A stretch of DNA of 64,000 bases from Snuella lapsa. GTDB lineage: Bacteria; Bacteroidota; Bacteroidia; Flavobacteriales; Flavobacteriaceae. Under the pieces are notes generated by a model. The model did no database searches, was not told where the DNA came from, and saw nothing but the letters and a program-made list of their open reading frames with translations. Below, one piece after another: positions 18,777-28,450 of this stretch (its first letter is position 1; the number at the start of each line of letters is the position of its first letter). The position numbers and the translations under genes were made by a program. The stretch lies in contig NZ_BAABCY010000016.1 of the NCBI RefSeq assembly GCF_039539345.1, forward strand, positions 137,220 to 201,219, written 5' to 3'.

Positions 18777-20049
18777 CTGTTAAATTATTTGACGTCATAT
18801 GCTTTAATCTGGATAACGCTTCAATATAATAATAATCGGCATAAATCAATGCTACATCTATTTCGTGTCCTAAGGATTTTGCTCCTGTTGAATGCAACAA
18901 AAACGAATCAGCTTTACCAACTCCTGAATAGGCGTCAGAACTCAATGAGGTTAACATTTTTATAGCGGCATTAAAATAACGTTCTTTATCTGCTTGGTTA
19001 TCCATGTAACCACTTAGTTCTAACAAGGCAGAAGCTACAACTGCTGCTGCCGAGGCGTCTTTCTCTTCTTTTGGATTTTCCTGAACATCAAAGTCCCAAC
19101 AAGGCACATAATCTTCGGGTAATAAAGACAGGTACTTATCTGTTATTTTCTTTGCAAAATCTAAAAACTTCTTATCCTTCGTTTCCCTGTACACCAAAGT
19201 ATATCCATAAATTCCCCAAGCTTGACCCCTGGACCACCTGCTATTATCTGCATAGCCCTGTTTGGTATGTTTATTAAGTACTTGCCCCGTTATGGAATCG
19301 TATTCCAAAACATGCCATGACGTATAGTCATTCCTGAAATGATTCTTCATAGTCGTTTCGGCGTGCTTTACTGCTATATCATAAAACTTTTGATCTCCAC
19401 CATGCTTTGCAGCCCAAAACAGTAGTTCTAGGTTAAGCATATTATCTATTATGGTAATGTGCTGTTGCCATCTTGGATGCATTTTATTGGACCACGATTT
19501 AATAGTGCCAACATTAGGATTAAAACGACTTGCTAATGAAGCCGCCGATGCTAACAATATATCTTTGTATTCTTCCTTTTTGCCTATAATATAACCATTA
19601 CCATAAGCGGGAAACATCATAAATCCTATATCGTGGTGTTCTGTAATGGTTTTAAAATCTTCAAAAACCTCTGTGCGTTTTATAGCTTCGGTTTTCCATC
19701 TTTCATTTTGGGTAAGGTCGTACATGTACCATAAAACACCTGGATAGAAACCAGAGGTCCACACCAACCTACCATTAGGTACTTCTTTCCATGCTTTCTC
19801 ATTGGTTTCTATAAGCCTAGGGTGTTTGGTAAGATCGGTTAATTTAGGAACTGCAATTTCCAATTGCGATTCACAAGCCTTAATTGCTGTATTTAAAATT
19901 AAATTGGCTTTGCTTTCTGGAACTACTGTAGCTATTCCCTTTTTTTCAGAATTATTACAACCCAATAAACAGGCTAAAAGAAACACAAAAAAAAGGTTCT
20001 TAAAATGATTTACACTTTTGATTGCATAAGGTGTGTTATTATACTTCAT
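18769..20049 (-). CDS. GH88 unsaturated glucuronyl hydrolase
   Basis: This lipoprotein of about 426 residues (lipobox ACLLGC) hydrates the 4,5-unsaturated uronic acid at the non-reducing end of lyase products, releasing a 4-deoxy-5-keto uronate. The two catalytic aspartates of the family are recognisable in HHDIGF (Asp140 from this start) and TIIDNMLN (Asp202). Their separation matches Asp88/Asp149 of the Bacillus enzyme. The family motif DNSRWSRGQAW is present. The frame is open to an ATG at 20091, but the promoter at 20105-20134 would leave almost no leader there, so the ATG at 20049 is preferred. It is the first gene of the degradation operon, and its product feeds KduI and KduD. Confidence 0.93.
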   Translation of the reverse strand: MKYNNTPYAIKSVNHFKNLFFVFLLACLLGCNNSEKKGIATVVPESKANLILNTAIKACESQLEIAVPKLTDLTKHPRLIETNEKAWKEVPNGRLVWTSGFYPGVLWYMYDLTQNERWKTEAIKRTEVFEDFKTITEHHDIGFMMFPAYGNGYIIGKKEEYKDILLASAASLASRFNPNVGTIKSWSNKMHPRWQQHITIIDNMLNLELLFWAAKHGGDQKFYDIAVKHAETTMKNHFRNDYTSWHVLEYDSITGQVLNKHTKQGYADNSRWSRGQAWGIYGYTLVYRETKDKKFLDFAKKITDKYLSLLPEDYVPCWDFDVQENPKEEKDASAAAVVASALLELSGYMDNQADKERYFNAAIKMLTSLSSDAYSGVGKADSFLLHSTGAKSLGHEIDVALIYADYYYIEALSRLKHMTSNNLTDE

Positions 20050-20104
20050 CAGATTATTTGTTGTTAAATTTTTAATAGTATAAGCATACATAGTAGCTCA
20101 GTTC

Positions 20105-20161
20105 CAAAATTATAGAAGCCACTGCCTAAACAAAGAGGTATAAAAGGTCTTTTGAAGGGTG
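20105..20161 (-). promoter_or_regulatory. Promoter and candidate regulator direct repeat for the GH88-PL8 operon
   Basis: Reading the minus strand, a perfect -7 element TAATTTTG (20112-20105) lies 18 nt after a -33 element TTTG (20134-20131). The -33 element sits in a C-rich half-site ACCTCTTTG (20139-20131). A second half-site, ACACCCTTC, lies about two helical turns upstream (20162-20154). The arrangement matches the promoters before the SusC, type IX-secreted and DUF4955-like genes, though the half-site spacing (29-31) is the least exact of the set. Confidence 0.65.
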
Positions 20162-20373
20162 TTTTCTGGTCTTCACTCAATTGTTGCGGCTTTTTTCGCT
20201 GTATTTAAAACCTTAAAAATGAAACAAATACACTTCACATCTTTGTTTATTAAATCAAAACGAATGCCCTCATGCTTGTTACAAGTATTTAATCTTTTAA
20301 ATCTCAAATCCGTAAAAAGCAATATCCATTTACTCATTCTCTTAGACAAAGGCTTAAAGTTATGTGTTAACAT

Positions 20374-20408
20374 AAAAAATGGCTGTCTAAAAAATTAGAC
20401 AGCCATTG
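20374..20408 (-). terminator. Intrinsic terminator after the type IX-secreted protein gene
   Basis: A 12-13 bp hairpin (TGGCTGTCTAA pairing with TTAGACAGCCA) is followed on the minus strand by a T6 tract. It ends the gene at 20491-21942 and insulates it from the GH88 operon. The remaining gap to the GH88 gene (20162-20373) holds only unconvincing short frames. Confidence 0.85.
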
Positions 20409-20490
20409 ACTCCAAAAACATTCATCGATAGCTCTCTCTACGATATCATAATCCCCTAGTTTTCTGGCATTTAAATTACAAATTCATATG

Positions 20491-21942
20491 TTAATTTACC
20501 ACAACTTTTCTTGTAACGATACCTCCTCCTTGGGACTCAATTCTTAAAAGGTATAATCCTTTAGAAAAAGCACTTACGTTTATAGGTTTTATAGAAGTAT
20601 TGCTATAAACAACCTGACCAACATTATTTACAAAGTTTACACTTTTAACATTGATCCCGGAATCTAACTTAGCTATATTCAAAATAGTATTTACAGGATT
20701 TGGATATACGGAAATGCTTTTATTTAAAACCTTATCTTCTATAGATAATGATGAATCATCCACCGTAAAATCCAGTTGCTGTAATGCTGTATATGCCTGA
20801 TTGGGAGTCCATGCCGCAGCTAAAACAAAACGGTAGTATCTATATGGTTCAGAAGTTGTTAAAGCAACGGCTGTCTCAACTCCATGAATTGAACTTTGGG
20901 CAATAATTGGAGCACTAACATCTACCCAGTCGCTATTGTTATTACTTGCATGGACTTTCCATGTCGAATTGCCAGGTGCTCCTTTGGTATCATGCCCATT
21001 TACAAGCTTAAACCTCACTTCTGTGACTAATATTGGATTGTATATTTCGGACACTTCAAACTTATAACCTTCTTCGACAGGAATTAACACGGCGTTTGCC
21101 AATCTGGGAACCGATGTTGCTATTGTTAAAACATCTGACCATTTACTTGTATTGGAAAAATTAGATTCTGAAATGGAAGCGCTTGGTGTATTAAATATAT
21201 TTGGTTGTCCTGAAGCACTTGTATTTAAAGCTGAAAATGCTCCATTTGCAACATCTTGAGGCGTTGCGTCAAACCTCACGTCCGAAATGTAAAATGTCCC
21301 ATGCTGACTAACGCCTGCACTATAAGCAGCCCCATCAGTAACGATCTTAAATGCCACAGTAACAGATGTCCCTGTATAAGCAGACAAATCCAATTCTCCC
21401 TTTACATAAGTACCTGATAACACATCTGATGTTGCGATACTCCCTGTAATGTTTCCAGTTTCATTAGTCCATGTTGCCGTACTTGGTAAGTTACCATGCG
21501 TATAGTTTTCTGAAACCCATACAGTGAGCGTAGCACCCCCTCCAATTACAGACTGTTGTTGCGTCCAAAACGATACTTTAGGCCCGTTTGTAACAGAAAA
21601 ATCCTGATTGGTCATTAATGCCCATGCTTCTATCTCGTAATTAGTGTCTTTAGCATCATTTATGTTCTGAAATCTAATCGCTTTTTGGTCTCTTGCTCCT
21701 CCATTAGGAATTCTTGTTGCTGGTCTTGAACTTTCATCGAACACCGGACTTGAATCGGTCGCATCAACAATGTTATCATTTCTTGAGCCAATACGTGCAG
21801 GATCATGACCTCCATCAGCAACTTTCTGCACAGTAAAGCCACGACCTTCGTTCTCATATCTAAAGTCTTCATAATAAATAGTTTGTGAAAACGATGAAAT
21901 CACAATTAGGTTAAACAATAGTATTAAAGTACTTTTTTTCAT
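20491..21942 (-). CDS. Type IX-secreted protein, putative glycan-binding (no enzymatic domain seen)
   Basis: This 483-residue protein has a signal peptide (NLIVISSFSQ) and a C-terminal type IX secretion sorting domain of about 75 residues (SVYPNPVN... GLYLLRIESQ... VVVN). The N-terminal 230 residues form a beta-rich module (TLTVWVSENY, TATWTNETGNI, TFYISDVRFD). Its motif order parallels the SusE/F-position lipoprotein at 22330-23271. The middle region (YRYYRFVLAAAW) resembles discoidin-like jelly rolls. No catalytic motif is visible, so a secreted or cell-surface carbohydrate-binding role is inferred. It has its own candidate regulated promoter and terminator, so it is transcribed separately from the SusCD operon. 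Confidence 0.8.
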   Translation of the reverse strand: MKKSTLILLFNLIVISSFSQTIYYEDFRYENEGRGFTVQKVADGGHDPARIGSRNDNIVDATDSSPVFDESSRPATRIPNGGARDQKAIRFQNINDAKDTNYEIEAWALMTNQDFSVTNGPKVSFWTQQQSVIGGGATLTVWVSENYTHGNLPSTATWTNETGNITGSIATSDVLSGTYVKGELDLSAYTGTSVTVAFKIVTDGAAYSAGVSQHGTFYISDVRFDATPQDVANGAFSALNTSASGQPNIFNTPSASISESNFSNTSKWSDVLTIATSVPRLANAVLIPVEEGYKFEVSEIYNPILVTEVRFKLVNGHDTKGAPGNSTWKVHASNNNSDWVDVSAPIIAQSSIHGVETAVALTTSEPYRYYRFVLAAAWTPNQAYTALQQLDFTVDDSSLSIEDKVLNKSISVYPNPVNTILNIAKLDSGINVKSVNFVNNVGQVVYSNTSIKPINVSAFSKGLYLLRIESQGGGIVTRKVVVN

Positions 21943-21989
21943 AAGTGCATTGTTTTAAAGGTTATATAATCAACTACTTTTTACACAGG

Positions 21990-22046
21990 TAAATTTATGT
22001 GGCGCTTCATTGTTTATAGAGGGCATTCCTGTTCTTTAAAAAGGGG
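21990..22046 (-). promoter_or_regulatory. Promoter and candidate regulator direct repeat for the type IX-secreted protein gene
   Basis: On the minus strand, a -7-like TAAATTTA (21997-21990) lies 18 nt after the proximal half-site GCCCTCTAT (22024-22016). The distal half-site CCCCTT starts at 22046, 31 nt from the end of the proximal half-site. The geometry equals that of the SusC and GH88 promoters. No classical TTTG is present at -33, as expected for an activator-dependent promoter. Confidence 0.55.
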
Positions 22047-22111
22047 ATATTGGTCAGTTTAGCACTTATTTATATTTCAAATTGAATACCTGTTAAGAAT
22101 CGTAACTCAAA

Positions 22112-22223
22112 AAAGAACAGCATTTTGTCATCCTACAATAAGGAGAAACCTCTTTGATAATCAAAAGATTCTTTATTCGCTACGCTCCATTCTGAATGAA
22201 CCAAGCATAAATTATTACTAATA
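22112..22223. repeat. Degenerate REP-like intergenic repeat, copy 1
   Basis: This stretch aligns with 28318-28436. Shared elements in order include TTTTGTCATNC, AAGGAG, a TTCGCTACG-like segment, TTCTGAATG and CATAAATTATTACTAATAA. The outer parts are complementary (TGTCATTC... versus ...GAATG), as in palindromic REP-like elements of Flavobacteriaceae. It lies between a terminator and the type IX gene's promoter. Confidence 0.6.
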
Positions 22224-22271
22224 ACTGTTATCTGTTTCTTATTTACTGGGAAGCATTTTAGATATATGCAT

Positions 22272-22311
22272 AAAAAAATCCCAACAAGACATGTTTTCTT
22301 GTTGGGATTTT
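22272..22311 (-). terminator. Intrinsic terminator of the SusC-SusD-lipoprotein operon
   Basis: The hairpin AAAATCCCAACAAG / CTTGTTGGGATTTT has a 9-nt loop and a T7 tract on the minus strand. It begins 19 bases after the stop codon of the lipoprotein gene at 22330 and ends that operon. Confidence 0.88.
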
Positions 22312-22329
22312 ATCGCTATTAATTATGAT

Positions 22330-23271
22330 TTACTCTGTTACTGTAACAGTAAATTCCTTTACGGTTTCTTTACTACCATATACCGTGGTATTATTACCCA
22401 CAAAGGTTACCGTATAAGTCCCAGGGGTTTCATAAGTATGGGTAAACGATTCTAGCTTTGTGGAATAGGTCTTTAAGGTTATTCCCTCATCGGGATTAAC
22501 TGCGGTTAAATTAATGGCATCAGTGATTAACCAATCTTCATTCACTACCCATAGCCCGTCTACTTTAACCTGCCCTCTCATTCTCCACAATCCTTTGCCA
22601 CTATCCCAATACCATTTATTGGCATTCCAAGCAGACACAACTCCTTGCACATCAACAGGTTTAAACCCAGGACTACTTTCTGTAGCTACTGTAAGTGGTG
22701 CAGGAGCACCTTCTACATCCATTTGAATATTTAACTCATCTAAATACCATTCTGCAGGTCGCTCTGCTGTATTATCACAGAAATACTTAAAGGCAAAATA
22801 AATAGGTTTAGCATCGGCTAAATCAGTAATGTCAACAACACCAGATTCTTGCAAGGTAAAATCGTACAATGTCGATATATTAAATCTATCTGTAATGTCT
22901 GTCCAATTGGCATTATTAACAGCTTCTAAAGTACCACTACCATCGTAATCCTTAGAATACCATACCGATAATGTTCCTGTTGCATTAGCACCTACTCCCC
23001 ATTTTTGGGAGTTTAAAAAAGACATTGTAACCGTACCCTCTGCATTGGTTCTGTTCCTGTGCTTATATTGATGTTCAAATTCTCCTGAGTAAAAATTCAG
23101 AAAATTTGGAGCTTTGCTTACTACAAATTCCACTGGCTCACCGGCTTTAGCCGTTTGGGTAATGACAGTTACCTCAAAGTCTGGTTGATCTACCGTTTCA
23201 TAATCCTCACAGCTCTGTAAAACTAATGCTGAGAGGCTTATTACAGTTAAAATATATTTAATGCTTTTCAT
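22330..23271 (-). CDS. Surface glycan-binding lipoprotein candidate (DUF5017-like, SusE/F position)
   Basis: This 313-residue lipoprotein (lipobox VLQSC) is encoded third in the SusC-SusD operon, the usual place of a surface glycan-binding protein. After DFEVTV comes a segment KAGEPVEFVVSKAPNFLNFYSGE, which resembles the DUF5017 opening as I remember it. A beta-sandwich follows with LSVWYSKDYDGSG, NWTDITDRFN, FAFKYFCDN and WYLDELNIQM. The C-terminus (about 260-313, HTYETPGTYTVTFVGNN) is PKD-like. The same motif order occurs in the type IX-secreted protein at 20491-21942. Binding of chondroitin fragments is inferred from context only. Confidence 0.78.
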   Translation of the reverse strand: MKSIKYILTVISLSALVLQSCEDYETVDQPDFEVTVITQTAKAGEPVEFVVSKAPNFLNFYSGEFEHQYKHRNRTNAEGTVTMSFLNSQKWGVGANATGTLSVWYSKDYDGSGTLEAVNNANWTDITDRFNISTLYDFTLQESGVVDITDLADAKPIYFAFKYFCDNTAERPAEWYLDELNIQMDVEGAPAPLTVATESSPGFKPVDVQGVVSAWNANKWYWDSGKGLWRMRGQVKVDGLWVVNEDWLITDAINLTAVNPDEGITLKTYSTKLESFTHTYETPGTYTVTFVGNNTTVYGSKETVKEFTVTVTE

Positions 23272-23306
23272 ACTATTAAGTTTATATTGTTATGTTTTAA
23301 ACCTAG

Positions 23307-24890
23307 TTACCAATTAGGGTTTTGTGTTACCAAATCATTACCTCCTATTTCTTGTTCTGGAATTGGAAGCAATTGGTGCTTATTATCATCGTAATTGGTA
23401 TAACCATCTAAGTAATATGCCAACAAGGTATTTGTTCTTGTAGCTGGTGTTCCTGTTCCATAAATTGGCCAATCTGTATTTTCGGCACCATCTGCTGCTT
23501 GCATAGCAGCAACTGTTTCATCAACTTTTTCTTGCAGTATGCCCCAGCGAATCAAATCATATTTGCGAAGGCCTTCAAAACACAGTTCCAATCGGCGTTC
23601 TTCCTGAATTAACTCTTTTGTAATAGGTCCTGCCAAAGCTGTAGCCTTAGCTCTGTTTCTTACTTGGTTAACGGCATTTAATGCTGCTGCAGATGCTGGG
23701 TTCAGTTCATTTTCGGCCTCGGCATACATTAATAGTACATCTGAGTATCTTAACACAGGCCAATGGTGTGGTCCATAACTACCCGTTCCACCACTTTCTA
23801 AAAATCTTCTGTATTTAGAAGCTGCATATACCATTTGGTTAAATGACGTTCTAAACTCACAACTGTTATTGGTTGGGACATAAAATGGTGAAACATTCCA
23901 AAGGCCCCTTTCATCTGTTGGATCATTTCTGTATGCATCGGTTAATGTTATTGTAGCAGAAATTAAACCAAAACCACGGTTGTTACATGACCCGTCATCA
24001 ACTCGAAATCCCATTGTGGAGCCTATTTTACCAGATTGTTGTTGGTCTGAATTTCCGAAAAAGTAACCTATTTGGAACAATACTTCTTTGGTATCATATT
24101 CTTCCTGTGCTAATTTATTAAACACATCTTCATAGCTCGAATTCAACTCATGATATCCATTATCGATTACCTTTTTAGCCCAGTCCCTTGCTTTGGTATA
24201 ATAATCACCATCATTGATAAAAGGTGCTCCTGCTCTTTGCAAGCATACTCTTGCCAATAATGCTTGTGCTGCCGATTTACTTGCTCTTCCTGGAACTGCA
24301 TCTTGAATGTCTGGTAAATTCTGTTCGGCAAATTCCAAGTCTGCAATAATTTGCGCATATACATCTGTCCCTTTTGTTCTTGGCAACAATTGTTTTAATG
24401 TTTCTTCTGTTGGCATAGGTATACCCCCAAGGCCTCCAAAAGCTCTTTGCAAGTCAAAAAACAAATAGGCTCTTAAAAAACGGGCTTCGGCTGTAAAAGT
24501 GCTTTTTTGAGCCTCTGTAAGCCCTTCGGAATTTGCTACTTCAACCAACATAATATTTGCTGCATTTATTCCTTCGTACAGTAAGGTCCACTCATCTAAA
24601 ATCTGGGCATTATTACTTGAAAAACTATTTTCTAAATAAAACCTGATGACACTTCTGTTTTCAAAACCTTCATCGGTTCCTGAGCTTGGATACATAGCAT
24701 TAAACCGGGATTCTCTATAAGCACGTACAATACGACTGTAAACCCCCATAAGTCCTGCTACAGCTCCAGCTTCATTTTGATATAGGGTTGCAGATCCAAT
24801 GCCATCTTGTGGCAAAATATCCAGTTTATCATCACAACTTTGAACAAGTGACAAACTGATTATGATTAATATTAAAATTCTTGATTTCAT
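23307..24890 (-). CDS. SusD/RagB family nutrient-binding lipoprotein
   Basis: This 527-residue surface lipoprotein (SLVQSC lipobox followed by DDKLDI) pairs with the SusC encoded 9 bp upstream. RagB/SusD signatures are clear: YEGINAANIMLVEV near the N-terminus, FTAEARFLRAYLFFDLQRAFGG, and the C-terminal HHWPVLRYSDVLLMYAEAENEL and EERRLELCFEGLRKYDLIRWG. It is a classical SusD, unlike the SusD-like_2 protein at 6.5 kb. Given the adjacent lyase and sulfatases, its ligand is expected to be oligosaccharides of chondroitin or dermatan sulfate. Confidence 0.96.
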   Translation of the reverse strand: MKSRILILIIISLSLVQSCDDKLDILPQDGIGSATLYQNEAGAVAGLMGVYSRIVRAYRESRFNAMYPSSGTDEGFENRSVIRFYLENSFSSNNAQILDEWTLLYEGINAANIMLVEVANSEGLTEAQKSTFTAEARFLRAYLFFDLQRAFGGLGGIPMPTEETLKQLLPRTKGTDVYAQIIADLEFAEQNLPDIQDAVPGRASKSAAQALLARVCLQRAGAPFINDGDYYTKARDWAKKVIDNGYHELNSSYEDVFNKLAQEEYDTKEVLFQIGYFFGNSDQQQSGKIGSTMGFRVDDGSCNNRGFGLISATITLTDAYRNDPTDERGLWNVSPFYVPTNNSCEFRTSFNQMVYAASKYRRFLESGGTGSYGPHHWPVLRYSDVLLMYAEAENELNPASAAALNAVNQVRNRAKATALAGPITKELIQEERRLELCFEGLRKYDLIRWGILQEKVDETVAAMQAADGAENTDWPIYGTGTPATRTNTLLAYYLDGYTNYDDNKHQLLPIPEQEIGGNDLVTQNPNW

Positions 24891-24899
24891 ATTCTTTTT

Positions 24900-27800
24900 T
24901 TAAAATGTTACATTTAAACCAAAACTAAAGGTCTTATTTATTGGATATGAGGAGTAATCGACTCCAGGCATAATAGGAGACCTATTGACCGACACATCAG
25001 GATCGAAACCACTGTAGTTTGTCCACGTAATTAAATTTTGAGCAGCGAAGTAAATGGATACTGCGTTTAAATTTAGTTTCTCAACAACTTCCTTAGATAA
25101 ATTATAGGATAGGTTTATTGTTTTTAAACGGATATAAGAACCATCTTCAACAACTCTGGAAGAGACATCCTCGAACCCACGTCCTCCAGCTCTAAACATT
25201 GTAGTATTCTGGTTTGTTGGCGTCCATCTATTGGTTACTGTTGCATACTGGTTTTGAGCGTAGTATGCCATTTCCTCAAAAATCAATCTGTTAGCATTTA
25301 AAATATCATTGCCATAAGACCATTGAAAAAAGGCACTTAGTTCGAAACCTTTGTAGGTAAATGTATTTCCAAAACCTCCAAAATGTTCTGGTAATCCGTT
25401 TCCAATAACAGTTTTATCGTCTGCAGTAATGACGCCATCACCATTTAAATCTTTATACTTTTCGTCTCCTGGTTGACGAACAGGCGAGCCTCCATCATAA
25501 TCGGGTTGTCCCGGACTTAAAGTGTGTGTTGCATCATCGGGATTGTAATTAACAAAATCTTCTGGTTGGTATACGCCATCTGACAGGTATCCATACATAT
25601 TCCCCAAAGGCTGACCTTCTTCTACTATAAACTGGTTGGAATTATACCTTTGGTAATATCTTGGATTTCCAAAGATTGGCTTACCTTCTGGAAGCGACAT
25701 AACTTTATTTTGGTTGAACGAGATATTAAAATCAGTTGTCCATTTAAAATTTTTGCCATCAACATTAATTGTACTTAACGAAAACTCCAAACCTCTGTTT
25801 CTCACTGTTCCACTGTTTTTCCATACGGTACTAATTCCAAGGGATGGTGGCGTATCGGCATTTATAAGCAAATCCCTTGTTGTTTTTTCGTAGGCTTCTG
25901 CAGATGCAGATATACGTCCATTAAACAACCCTATATCAACTCCTGCATTGTATTGTTCTGTTGTTTCCCATTCAACATCTGGGTTAGCTCCTGCCGAGGT
26001 TGGTCTTTGACCAAGCACTTCTACTCCATCAATAAAATACGATGCCAGATCGGAAGTAAATAAATCGAATCGAGCCTCTCCAGGTATTCTATCATTTCCT
26101 GTTTTACCATAGCCTGCTTTAAATTTTAATTGAGAAACAAATCCTAAATCCTTAATGAATTTTTCTTCCTCTGCTTTCCACGATACAGCTAATGATGGGA
26201 AATACCCTATGTTATGTCCTGGTGCAAATTTGGAAGAACCATCGCGTCTTATTGATGCTGTTAACAAGTATTTATCGTTAAAGCTATAATTAAGTCTTCC
26301 CCAAAAGGATTCTATTCTTTCTTTCTCGCTTCCATTAATATCCTGAGTGGTGGAAAGCACCCCTTCGTCTAATGAATTGATTCCTTGGCTTTCTGCATAT
26401 TGGGGAATCTCCATAGCTCGCACCAGTGTTCTTGTTTTTTCTTTGGAATTAACCGAATGTCCAATTAATACGTTTATACTATGATTATCAAACGACTTGT
26501 TAAATGTTAAGGTGTTAATGTTGGATATCGTTTTAAAATTTTGATAGTCCATACTACCATTAATTCCATTAATAGGATTAATTAGTCGCCCATAAACCGT
26601 ATTACTATTATTAAAAATTCCTAGTTTTCTAAAATCACCATTGTAACTTCCTTTGGTTTCAAAAGTTAAGTTTGGTGTTATTTTATATCGTAAAGCCAAA
26701 TTGGAGATAAATTGATTTGTCTCACGATTTCTGTATTCATTATTTAGAGATAATATAGGGTGCCAGTTAAATATATTATTTATATCAAACTCTTCTATGT
26801 TAATACCATATAAAGGATTTGCATCTCCGTAATCTTTAAATTTGTTTACTACATTAGGATAGGTTATTAGGTTTCTCATAAAGGAATATGCAACATTCCC
26901 TTTTGGATCTAATCCTTGTAATTCTGTATTGGCATAAATTACATTAAGTGTTACATCAATTTTATTGTTAACCTTATGTCTTAAGTTTAGTCTACCATTT
27001 ATCTTTTTGTATTCCGATCTAAGTAAAGTTCCCTGGTCGTCTAAAAGATTAAGTGATGCATTAAGCTTAGTCACATCGTTTCCGCTACCAATTTTTAGGG
27101 TATGCGATTTGGTAAAAGCAGTCCTAAACGCATCGTCTTGCCAATTGGCAGAAGGCGAGTTCCTATAATCTTCAACATCACCTACAACCACACCATCGTC
27201 ATTAACAAAAAACTTTGTTGCTGCAGAATTAGGGTTTATATCGTTTGCAAGTTTTACAGCTTCATATGCAGATAACACATCCAAAGTATTAGCTACATCT
27301 TTAATATCTACACGCGTTTCGTAGGTAACCTTTGTTTTTCCAATTTTTGATTGTCTGGTTGTAATAAGAAAAACCCCATTAGCGCCTCGTGCTCCATAAA
27401 TTGCAGTTGCCGATGCATCTTTTAGGATATCAATACTTTGAATATCGGAAGAGTTTAAAATCCCAGGGTTAAAGTCTTCTACAATAAATCCATCAATTAC
27501 ATAAAGTGGTGAATTATCTCCATTAATTGTATTACCTCCTCGAATAGTTAATTCCATACCTGCTCCTGGTTCACCACTACCAGAACCAACCTGCACTCCT
27601 GTAACGCGTCCCGCCAATGCTTGATCGAAATTTGCTACTGGTGCTTCAATTAATTTATCCATTTTTACAGAGGCTACGGAGCCCGTGAGGTCTTTTTTCC
27701 TTACCGATCCATATCCAATTACAACCGTTTCCTCCAATTGCTGAAGGTCTGGTTTTAAGCTTACATCGATCTTGGTTTGCTCACCTACTTTAACTTCGGT

Positions 27801-28076
27801 GGGTTTGTATCCTAAGTAACTTATTACTATTATGGAACTTGGACTAACTTTAATTGTATACTTACCATCAAAATCGGTAGTAACTCCATTTTGTGTCCCT
27901 TTCTCAAGGATATTTGCTCCTGGAAGCGGCATCCCAATCTCATCTGTAATTGTTCCTGTTAAGGTCTTATCCTGTGCTTTAGTAGAAAAACCACATAGCA
28001 CCATAAATAACAATGTTATTATAACGGTTATACTACCTTTAGATTTTGCTGAAAACAGCTTCAACTTATTTTTCAT
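24900..28076 (-). CDS. SusC/RagA family TonB-dependent glycan transporter
   Basis: This 1058-residue outer-membrane transporter moves oligosaccharides across the outer membrane with SusD and TonB energy. It has a signal peptide (about 1-34, STKAQ) and a carboxypeptidase-regulatory-like domain (about 38-112, LTGTITDEIGMPLPGANI, TDFDGKYTI). The region LEETVVIGYGSVRKKDLTGSV starts the plug, which contains the SusC signature SSDIQSIDILKDASATAIYG. The beta-barrel ends in FSFGLNVTF. There is no STN domain, so control comes from the adjacent hybrid two-component system rather than from an ECF sigma factor. It is first in a three-gene operon. Confidence 0.97.
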   Translation of the reverse strand: MKNKLKLFSAKSKGSITVIITLLFMVLCGFSTKAQDKTLTGTITDEIGMPLPGANILEKGTQNGVTTDFDGKYTIKVSPSSIIVISYLGYKPTEVKVGEQTKIDVSLKPDLQQLEETVVIGYGSVRKKDLTGSVASVKMDKLIEAPVANFDQALAGRVTGVQVGSGSGEPGAGMELTIRGGNTINGDNSPLYVIDGFIVEDFNPGILNSSDIQSIDILKDASATAIYGARGANGVFLITTRQSKIGKTKVTYETRVDIKDVANTLDVLSAYEAVKLANDINPNSAATKFFVNDDGVVVGDVEDYRNSPSANWQDDAFRTAFTKSHTLKIGSGNDVTKLNASLNLLDDQGTLLRSEYKKINGRLNLRHKVNNKIDVTLNVIYANTELQGLDPKGNVAYSFMRNLITYPNVVNKFKDYGDANPLYGINIEEFDINNIFNWHPILSLNNEYRNRETNQFISNLALRYKITPNLTFETKGSYNGDFRKLGIFNNSNTVYGRLINPINGINGSMDYQNFKTISNINTLTFNKSFDNHSINVLIGHSVNSKEKTRTLVRAMEIPQYAESQGINSLDEGVLSTTQDINGSEKERIESFWGRLNYSFNDKYLLTASIRRDGSSKFAPGHNIGYFPSLAVSWKAEEEKFIKDLGFVSQLKFKAGYGKTGNDRIPGEARFDLFTSDLASYFIDGVEVLGQRPTSAGANPDVEWETTEQYNAGVDIGLFNGRISASAEAYEKTTRDLLINADTPPSLGISTVWKNSGTVRNRGLEFSLSTINVDGKNFKWTTDFNISFNQNKVMSLPEGKPIFGNPRYYQRYNSNQFIVEEGQPLGNMYGYLSDGVYQPEDFVNYNPDDATHTLSPGQPDYDGGSPVRQPGDEKYKDLNGDGVITADDKTVIGNGLPEHFGGFGNTFTYKGFELSAFFQWSYGNDILNANRLIFEEMAYYAQNQYATVTNRWTPTNQNTTMFRAGGRGFEDVSSRVVEDGSYIRLKTINLSYNLSKEVVEKLNLNAVSIYFAAQNLITWTNYSGFDPDVSVNRSPIMPGVDYSSYPINKTFSFGLNVTF

Positions 28077-28123
28077 CTTGGTAATTTGATTTAGTTAAGT
28101 TTTTATTGAATTAAATTATATCG

Positions 28124-28181
28124 TAAATGTACAATCACTGTTTAGAAACCTAAGGGGGCAGAGCGTCCATTTAGCAGAGGG
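28124..28181 (-). promoter_or_regulatory. Promoter and candidate regulator direct repeat for the SusC operon
   Basis: On the minus strand, a -7-like TACATTTA (28131-28124) lies exactly 18 nt after the proximal half-site CCCCCTTAG (28158-28150). The distal half-site CCCTCT begins at 28181, 32 nt from the end of the proximal one. The hybrid two-component regulator encoded next door is the obvious candidate to bind this direct repeat. Confidence 0.6.
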
Positions 28182-28305
28182 TAACTGTTCACATGCCCCA
28201 TAACACACTATATATCAGCATTTGAAACATATTTCAGATTATGATTAAATAAATTGAAGTATTTTTTAGCGTTTTCTTTTCCTAAAATTATTTTGAATAT
28301 CCTTA

Positions 28306-28436
28306 ATGTATCATAGCACAAAAACAGTGTTTTGTCATTCCAACAAAAGGAGGCTTCTCTTTTTGACAATCAAAAAAAAATCTTCACTTCGCTACATTCT
28401 TTTCTGAATGGACAGAACATAAATTATTACTAATAA
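28306..28436. repeat. Degenerate REP-like intergenic repeat, copy 2
   Basis: This stretch is homologous to 22112-22223 over most of its length and to 35836-35890 at its left part (GAATATCC, TAATGT, TCATA, then a TTTTGTCA-like segment). TGTCATTCC near the left and GAATGGACA near the right form partly complementary ends. It lies just downstream of the hybrid regulator's stop codon, where it may act as a transcript end. Confidence 0.6.
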
Positions 28437-28450
28437 AGGATATTCATTAA

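Noticed and set aside
20159..20398. Overlapping open frames on both strands in the GH88 upstream gap
   Set aside because: Neither has a recognisable family, signal or initiation context; the plus-strand frame runs through the terminator hairpin, and the region is explained by promoter and terminator.
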